From: Treponema sp.
GTDB lineage: Bacteria > Spirochaetota > Spirochaetia > Treponematales > Treponemataceae
Length of the DNA: 64,000 nt
NCBI GenBank assembly: GCA_017469785.1
Contig: JAFUFU010000008.1
Span: 148,161 to 212,160 of the forward strand
Reading direction: 5' to 3'
The notes below the pieces were generated by a model. The model had not been told where the DNA came from, made no database searches, and saw nothing but the letters and a program-made list of their open reading frames with translations. Both the position numbers and the translations under genes were made by a program. Position 1 is the first letter of the stretch; each line of letters opens with the position of its first letter. Below are positions 1 to 7,177 of the stretch, in pieces.

Positions 1-1
1 T

Positions 2-904
2 TTGCGTGATAATCTTTCAGAAAAGGCCCTTCTCCGTTCTACCCTTGTTTCAAAAATCCTTGAAGATTCTGACGGCACGATAAAGCTCCAGATTACTCTG
101 AGCGATGGCCTTGCCGTTGAAACCGTTCTGCTTACTGACCGTGAAAGCAGAAAAACGGCTTGTGTCTCCTGTCAGGTCGGATGCGCCATGAACTGCGCCT
201 TCTGCCAGACCGGTCACTTGGGGCTTGCTCGTAATTTAACAGCCGGCGAAATCGTTGAACAATTCCTTTACCTCGAAAAACATGCGGGGCCTTTGGACAA
301 CATTGTTTTCATGGGTATGGGAGAGCCGATGATGAACCTCGAAAATGTTCGGAAGGCAATTGCAATCCTTACAAACAAGGAAGGTCGTGCTCTTTCAGGC
401 AGGCGAATTACGCTTTCTACGTCAGGCGTTATAAAGGGAATCTATGACCTTGCAGATAACGGTCCTCAAATCAGGCTTGCCGTTTCGCTGACAACAGCTG
501 ACAGTGTTCTCCGTGAAAGGCTCATGCCTATTTGCCGAACAAATCCTCTTTCTGAGCTTCGGAAGGCTATAGACTACTTTGCGCGGAAAACCGGAAAACG
601 AGTTACTCTTGAAGCGGCCTTGCTTCATGACACGAACACGAGCATTGAAAGTGCCACGAACATGATAAATTTCGCCCGGGGGCTTGACGTACATGTCAAT
701 CTCATTCCATGGAATCCGGTTGACGGACTTGAATTCAGCGAGCCCAGTGCTAAGGAATGTAAGAATTTTCTATATCACCTTGAAAAGGCCGGAATTAATG
801 TAACGCTAAGGACTCGAAGAGGGCGTGAAATCGGCGGAGCCTGCGGCCAGCTAGGAAAAACACTGGTTTCAACGCAGGGAAACGGAAAAAAACTGCCTGA
901 ATAA
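2..904 (+). CDS. rlmN: 23S rRNA (adenine2503-C2)/tRNA methyltransferase RlmN, 5'-truncated by window edge
   Basis: Radical-SAM enzyme that methylates C2 of A2503 in 23S rRNA and A37 of some tRNAs. The radical-SAM cluster motif CAMNCAFC lies at about residues 61-68 of the visible part, followed by the SAM-binding GEPMMN block near residue 106. The C-terminal GGACGQL block carries the conserved methyl-carrying cysteine. The visible 300 residues match the family end to end, but the family is normally about 340-370 residues. The N-terminal helical domain therefore lies mostly left of the window, and the TTG at the edge is probably internal. The stop TAA is followed by a well-formed promoter for the next gene, so this is probably the end of a transcript. 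Confidence 0.95.
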   Translation: MRDNLSEKALLRSTLVSKILEDSDGTIKLQITLSDGLAVETVLLTDRESRKTACVSCQVGCAMNCAFCQTGHLGLARNLTAGEIVEQFLYLEKHAGPLDNIVFMGMGEPMMNLENVRKAIAILTNKEGRALSGRRITLSTSGVIKGIYDLADNGPQIRLAVSLTTADSVLRERLMPICRTNPLSELRKAIDYFARKTGKRVTLEAALLHDTNTSIESATNMINFARGLDVHVNLIPWNPVDGLEFSEPSAKECKNFLYHLEKAGINVTLRTRRGREIGGACGQLGKTLVSTQGNGKKLPE

Positions 905-944
905 AAAATTGTGTTCAATATGTTTGCAGCAAAAAAAATATTTG

Positions 945-973
945 TTGAATTTTTTGAACATACCATTTATAAT
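945..973 (+). promoter_or_regulatory. Sigma-70-type promoter for the 69-aa gene
   Basis: TTGAAT (945-950), a 17-nt spacer and TATAAT (968-973) stand 30 nt before the next ATG. The spacer contains TTGAACA (954-960), the inverted copy of TGTTCAA at 912-918. These 7-bp half-sites are 35 nt apart and could be an operator, but this is inference. Confidence 0.65.
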
Positions 974-1003
974 GATTTATCACGCACTTTGGAGAATTCA
1001 TAA

Positions 1004-1213
1004 ATGCAAAAAAAAATTTATGTTGATGGCATGTTTGATCCTGATGTAGCAGCCAAGGTCGACAGCGCTGTCAAAGCAGTTGCCGGTGTTACAGGTTGTA
1101 CTGCAAATCCTGATAAATCGCAGGTTCTTGTAGATTTTGATGAGTCTGTTGGTGGTATCGAAGATGCCATCAATGCCGCGATCTCATCTACGGGAATTGC
1201 GGTTTTGGGATAA
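1004..1213 (+). CDS. Small HMA-fold (heavy-metal-associated-like) protein lacking the CxxC motif
   Basis: A 69-residue protein with the length and beta-alpha-beta-beta-alpha-beta pattern of an Atx1/CopZ-type HMA domain. Where the family has GMxCxxC, this protein has GMFDPDV (about residues 9-15), so both metal-binding cysteines are missing. A single Cys remains near residue 33. A GGAG ribosome site lies 8 nt before the ATG. Known HMA proteins carry Cu(I) or Zn. Without the cysteines this one cannot do so in the usual way and may be a protein-interaction or regulatory version. It is likely co-transcribed with the dehydrogenase 13 nt downstream. Confidence 0.7.
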   Translation: MQKKIYVDGMFDPDVAAKVDSAVKAVAGVTGCTANPDKSQVLVDFDESVGGIEDAINAAISSTGIAVLG

Positions 1214-1226
1214 GAGCAGCATTTAT

Positions 1227-2219
1227 ATGAAAGTAACGGTTCTTGACGGGCACGGTCTTAATCCTGGAGATGTTTCTTGGGAGCCAATAAAAGCCCTTGC
1301 AAGTGATTTTACAGTATATGATCGTTCTCCTCAGGAACTTGTTGCCGAACGAATCGGCGACAGCGAAATCATTCTTTTGAACAAAGTCCGAATCACAAGC
1401 GAAATTATCGAGAAATGTCCGCGTCTTCGCTATGTTGGCGTTCTTGCCACAGGCTACAATGTTGTTGACACAAAGGCTTGCCGCGAGCGCGGAATCACGG
1501 TTACTAATATTCCTTCTTACAGCACAAATGCCGTTGCACAGCATGTTTTTGCTTTTATCCTTCATTTCACAAATCTTGTGGCTTCTCATTCAGTTTCTGT
1601 TCACGAGGGCAAGTGGATTTCAAATCCTGATTTTTGTTACTGGCTCTCCCCTCTCACAGAAATTTTCGGCAAAACCTTAGGCATTTTTGGTTTCGGCCAT
1701 ATCGGTCAGAAGGTGGCAGAAATCGCCCTTTCTTTCGGCATGAAGGTTATCGTACACGCTCATTCTGAGGAATCTTTTAAAAAGGGCTTGGATTGCCTTT
1801 CCCTTCCATCTTCAAAACTTTCAGAAATTTCTTCTGTTTCTCTTGAAGATTTGTTCAGAGAATCAGATTTCTTTTCCCTTCATGCGCCCCTCACTCCTGA
1901 AACAACAGAGCTGGTTAATGAAAACACTCTTTCTCTTATGAAACCTTCCGCAATTCTCATAAACACGGCTCGTGGCGGAATGATTAGCGAAAAAGATGTA
2001 AGGGCAGCTCTTGATTCTAAAAAAATCGCAGCTTATGCGGCGGATGTTCTTTTGGAAGAGCCAATGAGCAAAAATTGTCCGCTCTATAAAGCCCCTAATT
2101 GCCTTATTACGCCCCATTTGGCTTGGGCACCAAAAGAAACCCGGCTTCGCTTGCTTGACATCGCAATCGGGAATATCAAAGCATTCATGGCAGGAAAGCC
2201 AGTTAATGTAGTAAATTAA
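1227..2219 (+). CDS. D-2-hydroxyacid dehydrogenase, glycerate dehydrogenase/hydroxypyruvate reductase type
   Basis: NAD(P)-dependent enzyme of the D-isomer 2-hydroxyacid dehydrogenase family, 330 residues and full length. The N-terminus (VLDGHGLNPGDVSWE) is typical of the glycerate dehydrogenase branch. The dinucleotide motif GFGHIG is near residue 155. The catalytic Arg is in NTARGG (about 245), the Glu in LLEEP (about 277) and the His in TPHLAW (about 296). An upstream in-frame ATG at 1137 would overlap the preceding gene by 77 nt and adds sequence unlike the family, so the start at 1227 was chosen, although its ribosome site is weak. Expected reaction: hydroxypyruvate to D-glycerate. The exact substrate cannot be read from the sequence. 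Confidence 0.88.
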   Translation: MKVTVLDGHGLNPGDVSWEPIKALASDFTVYDRSPQELVAERIGDSEIILLNKVRITSEIIEKCPRLRYVGVLATGYNVVDTKACRERGITVTNIPSYSTNAVAQHVFAFILHFTNLVASHSVSVHEGKWISNPDFCYWLSPLTEIFGKTLGIFGFGHIGQKVAEIALSFGMKVIVHAHSEESFKKGLDCLSLPSSKLSEISSVSLEDLFRESDFFSLHAPLTPETTELVNENTLSLMKPSAILINTARGGMISEKDVRAALDSKKIAAYAADVLLEEPMSKNCPLYKAPNCLITPHLAWAPKETRLRLLDIAIGNIKAFMAGKPVNVVN

Positions 2220-2264
2220 AGATGCTGATTTTTTCGGCATGACATTTATAAAGAGGTATAAAAA

Positions 2265-3551
2265 ATGGGAAAAACAATCGCCCAAAAGATTTTTGAGTCA
2301 CATCTTGTTGACACTCCCTTTCCGGGAACTTATGTTCTCAAACTTGACCGCGTTTTCTGTCATGAAATCACAACGCCTGTCGCAATCAATGACTTGGTTG
2401 AGCGGGGCAAAGACCGTGTTTTCGATGCCACAAAGATTAAGGCTGTCATCGACCATGTAACTCCTTCAAAAGACAGCAAAACTGCAACACAGTCAAAGAT
2501 TTTGCGTGACTGGGCTCACCGCAACAATATCAAAGACTTCTTTGATATCGGCGCAAACGGTGTCTGCCATGCCATTTTCCCGGAAAAAGGCTTTGTCCGA
2601 CCGGGCTATACTGTAATCATGGGTGACAGCCACACTTGTACTCACGGAGCCTTCGGTGCTTTCGCCGCTGGTGTCGGCACGACTGACCTTGAGGTTGGAA
2701 TCCTTAAGGGCGTATGCTCTTTCCGTGAGCCAAAATCAATCAAATTCGTATTGAACGGCAAACTTAAAGAAGGCGTTTACGCAAAAGACGTAATCCTTCA
2801 CCTTATCGGTAAAATCGGCGTAAACGGAGCCACAAACTGCGTTATCGAGTTCACGGGTCCTGTCGTTGACAACATGGATATGGAAGAGCGAATGACTCTC
2901 TGTAACATGGCAATCGAAGCCGGCGGAACCAGTGGAATCTGTTTCCCTGACGCAAAAACCGTGGATTATCTCTGGGAATTCATCAAAGACGAATACAAAT
3001 CAAAGGAAGAGGCAATCGCTGACTACGCAAAATGGCGTGACGATGACGATGCTGTTTACGAAAAAGTAATCACAGAGGATCTGTCAAATCTGGAGCCTGT
3101 ATGTACAATCAACTACAAGCCTGATCAGATTAAGAAAATCTCTGAGATGAAAGGCACGAAGGTTGATCAGGTTTACATTGGTTCATGCACTAACGGCCGA
3201 ATCTCTGACCTCCGCATTGCCGCAAAAGTCCTCAAAGGTCACAAACTTGCAGACGGTGTTCGCGGTATCGTTTCGCCTGCTACACCGAAAATCTACAAGA
3301 TGGCTGTGGACGAGGGAATCATCGACATTTTCCTCGAAGCTGGTTTCTGCGTGACGAACCCGACTTGCGGCGCCTGCCTTGGTATGTCAAACGACGTTCT
3401 TGCTGAGGGTGAGGTCTGCGCTTCAACAACAAACCGCAACTTCAACGGCCGAATGGGTAAAGGCGGCATGGTTCATTTGATGAGCCCTGCATCGGCTGCT
3501 GCAACTGCAATCACAGGAACTATCGCAAATTCAGAACTTTACAAAGGCTAA
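2265..3551 (+). CDS. leuC: 3-isopropylmalate dehydratase large subunit (LeuC, short two-subunit type)
   Basis: Aconitase-superfamily [4Fe-4S] hydro-lyase subunit that isomerises 2- and 3-isopropylmalate in leucine synthesis together with LeuD. The 428-residue length matches the archaeal/anaerobe LeuC-HacA branch rather than the roughly 470-residue proteobacterial form. Cluster-binding cysteines are visible in YIGSCTNGR (about residue 306) and NPTCGACLG (about 365 and 368). The GDSHTCTHGAFGAF block is near residue 120. An AGAGG site precedes the ATG. The short gap to the upstream dehydrogenase suggests co-transcription. leuA and leuB are not in the window, and homologous pairs can also act on citramalate or homoaconitate, so the substrate is inferred. 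Confidence 0.93.
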   Translation: MGKTIAQKIFESHLVDTPFPGTYVLKLDRVFCHEITTPVAINDLVERGKDRVFDATKIKAVIDHVTPSKDSKTATQSKILRDWAHRNNIKDFFDIGANGVCHAIFPEKGFVRPGYTVIMGDSHTCTHGAFGAFAAGVGTTDLEVGILKGVCSFREPKSIKFVLNGKLKEGVYAKDVILHLIGKIGVNGATNCVIEFTGPVVDNMDMEERMTLCNMAIEAGGTSGICFPDAKTVDYLWEFIKDEYKSKEEAIADYAKWRDDDDAVYEKVITEDLSNLEPVCTINYKPDQIKKISEMKGTKVDQVYIGSCTNGRISDLRIAAKVLKGHKLADGVRGIVSPATPKIYKMAVDEGIIDIFLEAGFCVTNPTCGACLGMSNDVLAEGEVCASTTNRNFNGRMGKGGMVHLMSPASAAATAITGTIANSELYKG

Positions 3552-3578
3552 AAAGCCATAACATAAAAAGGAGCATTA

Positions 3579-3614
3579 GATAAAAAACAGCCGATTTGCC
3601 GTCTGTTTTTTATC
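3579..3614 (+). terminator. Hairpin with A6/T6 stem ends after leuC
   Basis: GATAAAAAACAG (3579-3590) pairs perfectly with CTGTTTTTTATC (3603-3614) around a 12-nt loop. The U-run lies inside the stem, as in bidirectional intrinsic terminators. Its place between leuC and leuD suggests attenuation or partial termination rather than a transcript end. Confidence 0.55.
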
Positions 3615-3618
3615 TTGA

Positions 3619-3709
3619 CAAGTTTTCTTACGAAAACTTGCATATCAACTGTTGCTTCTCATTGCATTGCGAAGCAACATAAAAAAGTTATTCGAAAGTT
3701 GAAACTTTC
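3619..3709. repeat. Series of three hairpins in the leuC-leuD gap
   Basis: Three further perfect inverted repeats follow in tandem: CAAGTTTTC/GAAAACTTG (3619-3627 and 3632-3640), GTTGCTTC/GAAGCAAC (3651-3658 and 3671-3678) and GAAAGT/ACTTTC (3694-3699 and 3704-3709). With the terminator-like hairpin just before, four stems occupy about 130 nt ahead of the leuD ribosome site. This could be mRNA processing, subunit-ratio control or an inserted repeat cluster. Confidence 0.6.
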
Positions 3710-3735
3710 TTCATTACTTTTTTTAGGAGAAATAT

Positions 3736-4269
3736 ATGAAAGCTTTTGGTGGAGATGTACTCTTCTTGGATCGCTCAGATATCAATACTGACGAAATCAT
3801 CCCTGCAAAATATCTTACGGAAGTCTCAAAACAGGCACTCAAGCCTTATCTTCTCGAAGACCTTAAACTTGACGGATTTGACGCAAAGCGCGATGTTCCA
3901 AACAAAAAGGTAATCATTACCCGCGAGAATTTCGGCTGCGGTTCAAGCCGTGAGCATGCTCCCTGGGCTTTGGAAGTGAACGGAATCTACACCGTCATCG
4001 CTCCAAACTTTGCACGAATCTTCTATCAGAACATGTACAACTGCGGTCTTTTGGCTCTCAACATGCCCAAAAAAGACATTGATGACATGTTCCGCACTTT
4101 CGGTAACAAGGACTGCGAGTGCAAAATCGAACAGAAAGAAGACGGAACCTGGAAGGTAAAGCTCATCGCAGGAAGCCTTTCAAAGAGCTATCCATTCAAG
4201 CTTGAGGGATTTGAAAAAGCTCTCGTTGAGAACGAGGGATGGATTGGTTTCGCGGATTCGAAATATTAA
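3736..4269 (+). CDS. leuD: 3-isopropylmalate dehydratase small subunit
   Basis: The swivelling small subunit that completes the isopropylmalate isomerase with LeuC. It is 177 residues, slightly longer than the usual archaeal-type LeuD (about 165). Conserved blocks visible are DRSDINTDEIIPAKYL near the N-terminus, FGCGSSREHAPWAL (about residues 67-80), which carries the substrate-recognition loop, and FARIFYQN followed by NCGLL. A good AGGAG site lies 7 nt before the ATG. It sits 184 nt from leuC, an unusually long and hairpin-filled gap for genes whose products form a 1:1 enzyme. Confidence 0.93.
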   Translation: MKAFGGDVLFLDRSDINTDEIIPAKYLTEVSKQALKPYLLEDLKLDGFDAKRDVPNKKVIITRENFGCGSSREHAPWALEVNGIYTVIAPNFARIFYQNMYNCGLLALNMPKKDIDDMFRTFGNKDCECKIEQKEDGTWKVKLIAGSLSKSYPFKLEGFEKALVENEGWIGFADSKY

Positions 4270-4304
4270 TCAATTTGTCTTGTAAAGAAATTACGGGATA
4301 AGCT

Positions 4305-4399
4305 AAAAAAGCGTGCTCCCGTCGAGAACGCGCCATAAAACTCGCGGTGAACAAGTTCAAGCGAGTTTTTGTCGCAACCTCGACTACGCACGCTTTTTT
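4305..4399 (+). terminator. Nested three-helix structure ending in T6, terminator or structured element after leuD
   Basis: AAAAAAGCGTGC (4305-4316) pairs with GCACGCTTTTTT (4388-4399). Inside it GTCGAG (4321-4326) pairs with CTCGAC (4379-4384). Inside that AAAACTCGC (4337-4345) pairs with GCGAGTTTT (4361-4369). The outer stem ends in a T-run on either strand, so it can act as a bidirectional terminator. The nesting is far more elaborate than a simple terminator needs. Confidence 0.65.
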
Positions 4400-4472
4400 G
4401 TTTTTTCTGTTCTTTTTAAGCTTTTTTGATTAGTATTTCTTAACATAGATCTTTTGTTTTCCAGGAATTTTC

Positions 4473-5171
4473 ATGAAAAAAAGTTTTTTTTTCTGGCTAG
4501 TTTTTTTTTATGTGATTCTCTATCTTGTATTTCCGCCGGTTTTTACCCAGTTTTTTGTGGAGCGGAAGGATGAATTTGTCGCAGAATATCCCCTATCCAC
4601 TTTTCTATTGGGAGGTATAGCATTTTTGATATATATTTCTGCGCTTAAGGGGAAGATTTTTGAAGAGGAAGTTTTGTCTGAGAGGCAGCCTTTTTTTCTT
4701 TATTCCAGCAATGCCCTTGTCGCTTTTGGCGCCCTTTGTCTTTCTTCGGTGATTTTTGAGCTGATTGCTTTTTTTACGGGAAGCAAGGCGGGGCTTCATT
4801 CTGTCGTCTTTCCAGCAGGATTTCTCGGAAAAGTTGATTTTGTCTTCGGCGTGATTTTTGCGGCTTTCTTTGAGGAAGTGATTTATCGTTTTTATCTTCT
4901 CAGGGCCTTGAAGGAGCTTTTATTCAAGGTGCGGAAAAATCCTCAGAATGAAAAAATAAACCTAAGGCTTTCGCTTATTGCTGAGACAGCTTCCCTTATC
5001 CTTTTTGCACTTCCCCATTTATACCTGGGCTTTTTCGGATTTTTGAACGCCCTTGTCTGCGGAATCATCCTCCGAGTCTGTATGATAAAAACAAAGACGA
5101 TTTGGATTTCATTCGCGGTTCATGGGCTGTATAATTTTTTGTCTTTTGCAGTGATGGCGGCGATTGCTTAA
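4473..5171 (+). CDS. CPBP-family intramembrane metalloprotease (CAAX-protease/bacteriocin-processing type)
   Basis: Polytopic membrane protein of 232 residues with about six or seven hydrophobic segments. The CPBP (Abi) signature is present: EEVIYR near residue 133 (paired glutamates and arginine), a histidine in ALPHLYLG near 181 and a final motif AVHGLYNF near 216. These residues form the intramembrane active site in the family. Members process or protect against peptides, and some are involved in bacteriocin immunity. The substrate here is unknown. An AGGAAT site precedes the ATG. It overlaps the convergent DUF4340 gene by 4 nt at their stops and stands as its own unit after the leuD terminator. 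Confidence 0.85.
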   Translation: MKKSFFFWLVFFYVILYLVFPPVFTQFFVERKDEFVAEYPLSTFLLGGIAFLIYISALKGKIFEEEVLSERQPFFLYSSNALVAFGALCLSSVIFELIAFFTGSKAGLHSVVFPAGFLGKVDFVFGVIFAAFFEEVIYRFYLLRALKELLFKVRKNPQNEKINLRLSLIAETASLILFALPHLYLGFFGFLNALVCGIILRVCMIKTKTIWISFAVHGLYNFLSFAVMAAIA

Positions 5172-6130
5172 AAAAGCGAGATTATCCGCTTGTAAGTCCA
5201 TTCTGAAATCTCGTACGTCGCGTTTTCTGAATAAAGGGCGAATCTTGTTTCCTGACTGTCGATTTCGCTTGGCGTGACGTTTTTTGTGTAAAAATAGGAG
5301 CCGTCTTGCAATGCGTAGAAAGTCAGCCTGGCGATTCTGCCGTTTCCGTCTTGAATTGTGAGAATTGCCCTGCTTTTTCCAGATTTGCCCGTTTCTTCGA
5401 GAGAGTTGTCTTTTGTCTCGGAAATATTTCCATGTCGTAATGAAAGAAGACTGCCTGTCTTTTGGGTGAAATTCGGGGATTTTTCATCGAGGCTCAGTGT
5501 TTTTTCAGGAGAAACTTCCGAACCTTCGTTTATTTTCAGCGTGATTTTTACTGGATTTTCGATTTCAGGAAAAATTTCTCCTTCCGACCAGTAGTTTGTT
5601 TGAGTCGTCAGGAATTGATGGAAGTCATTTTCGCACTCGTAGGCGGCTTTTGAGCTTTCTGAGCGAAGAAAAATCCTGTTTTTGAGGGAATCTGAATAGC
5701 CAAAGTGCACTTTTGTATACAAGTTGCTGTCATTTTTAAGAAAACTTATGCTTGTGCTTAGGTTTTCCGTTAGACCCAGCCTTTTATAATCAGAAAATTT
5801 CTCTGAGATGGCGTAGAGCTTCCGAATTTTTGCGGCATTCTCAATCAGTGAGTTGATGATTTTTGAGTCCGCTATGGTGCATATTGTCTGTCCCTTTTCG
5901 CCTTCCGTTGAGAGGAGCCAGAAATCTCCCTGTTTTTTTAGCGCGATTGAACCGCTTTCGCCTGTCTCTATCTCAATCAGGCTTACTTCGCTTTTGTGGC
6001 TTGGGTTCAGTATTGCAGATTCAATGGATTTTTGCATGCTTCTCTCCTTTTTTGAAAAAGCAAGGGATAAAGCGAAAATCAAAATTGAGGCGAGAAGAAT
6101 CTTAAAAAGCAGTTTGTTTTGTTTTGTCAT
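5168..6130 (-). CDS. DUF4340-domain exported/membrane-anchored protein, last gene of the ABC operon
   Basis: A 320-residue protein with one N-terminal membrane segment (about residues 8-25) and an extracytoplasmic remainder. The segment with ENAAKIRKLYAISEKFSDYKRLGL (read in two parts around residues 93-117) fits the DUF4340 pattern, in which repeated beta units compare a short-lived threshold and a YGL-like turn. DUF4340 genes commonly sit beside GldG-type ABC permeases, and such a permease is encoded upstream in this same operon, which supports the call. The function is unknown and probably structural or accessory to the transporter. The gene starts 15 nt after the preceding stop with a GGAG ribosome site. 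Confidence 0.75.
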   Translation of the reverse strand: MTKQNKLLFKILLASILIFALSLAFSKKERSMQKSIESAILNPSHKSEVSLIEIETGESGSIALKKQGDFWLLSTEGEKGQTICTIADSKIINSLIENAAKIRKLYAISEKFSDYKRLGLTENLSTSISFLKNDSNLYTKVHFGYSDSLKNRIFLRSESSKAAYECENDFHQFLTTQTNYWSEGEIFPEIENPVKITLKINEGSEVSPEKTLSLDEKSPNFTQKTGSLLSLRHGNISETKDNSLEETGKSGKSRAILTIQDGNGRIARLTFYALQDGSYFYTKNVTPSEIDSQETRFALYSENATYEISEWTYKRIISLF

Positions 6131-6145
6131 TTTCTGCTCCGCGGA

Positions 6146-7156
6146 TTATGCCTGAAGATGAACATTTTGGGCTTCGGTACTGTAAATCAGATAATAGAAC
6201 TGATTCTGTTTTTCATCGATTTTCACTGGAATCTCAAAAAAATCGCCTTTAAGTCCTGTCGTTGAGATTTTCATATTCAAGTAATTATCATATTTTGAAT
6301 CGGCCTTTATTTCAATCAGAAATCCTTCGCCATTTTTTTTGTACGGATATGGATTTTTTTCTTCTATCCATGACTCGATGTTTTTATTTATCATAGCAAT
6401 CTGCTTGATGTCGAGCGAGATGGTCTTTTGATAATCAAGTTTTCCCTTGAAAAATACAAGTGCGGTCACATCGTAACTTGTATTTCCAGTCTGTTTTGTT
6501 ATCCATCGTACATGAGGGGCATTTTTGTCCTCGGGATACTTTGCAATCCATTCTTTATATGATTCGGTGCTTATTTCAATTTCTGTTTTGATTTTTCCAA
6601 GCTGGGGCAGAATGTTTTTTTGCTCTTCTTCTGGAACATATTTTTCAAGCTCCGTTAGAAGAGGCTCAATTGTCTGGATGTAGCCTTCAAAACCGTCTGC
6701 ATGAGGAAGATAAATATTGTTCAAGCGGTCATTTTCCCATGTGGCATACGGAGAAAGTTTTGCGGCAAGCTGGTCAAATTCATCCGATAATATAGTAACT
6801 TCAATTTTAGGTGATGAGCGTTCATAATAATGATTTGAAAAATAGATTGTTATTTCAGAATTTTTTGAATTGAAACTGATATCTCTCGTCCATTCGCCGT
6901 AACCTGAATCATCTGTTCCTCGGTGCAACTCTCTTTTCGGAACTGAGCGGATTGTGTTAATGAAAGGAAGAATCCATTCGTATTTGAAAAATAATCTGTC
7001 AGCTCTTCCAGTTGAAGAGTCTTCATAATGCCATTCTTTTTCCCAAAGTGTAAGAATTATTCCTTCTGGAAGTTTTGTGATTTCATAAGCCAGATATTCT
7101 TCGTAATAAAAACTATTCTGAATTATTGTGCCCCAGTATACTTTTTTATCGCTCAT
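6146..7156 (-). CDS. Hypothetical cytoplasmic protein in the ABC operon
   Basis: 336 residues, not recognised. No signal peptide or membrane segment is seen. The sequence is rich in aromatic and charged residues with many short beta-like stretches (for example EIKADSKYDNYLNMKIS). The AAGGAG site before the ATG and the 21-nt distance from the upstream gene place it firmly in the operon. Being soluble and cytoplasmic among exported neighbours, it may serve the ABC complex, but that is guesswork. Confidence 0.6.
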   Translation of the reverse strand: MSDKKVYWGTIIQNSFYYEEYLAYEITKLPEGIILTLWEKEWHYEDSSTGRADRLFFKYEWILPFINTIRSVPKRELHRGTDDSGYGEWTRDISFNSKNSEITIYFSNHYYERSSPKIEVTILSDEFDQLAAKLSPYATWENDRLNNIYLPHADGFEGYIQTIEPLLTELEKYVPEEEQKNILPQLGKIKTEIEISTESYKEWIAKYPEDKNAPHVRWITKQTGNTSYDVTALVFFKGKLDYQKTISLDIKQIAMINKNIESWIEEKNPYPYKKNGEGFLIEIKADSKYDNYLNMKISTTGLKGDFFEIPVKIDEKQNQFYYLIYSTEAQNVHLQA

Positions 7157-7177
7157 TTTCTGCTCCTTCCTAAAATT

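Noticed and set aside
1137-1226. Extended N-terminus of the glycerate-type dehydrogenase from 1137
   Set aside because: It would overlap the preceding gene by 77 nt, and the extra residues do not fit the family, whose usual start is MKVTVLDG.
3579-3709. T-box or leucine riboswitch-type leader
   Set aside because: Simple hairpins in tandem without T-box conserved bulge, and located between leuC and leuD rather than upstream of the operon.
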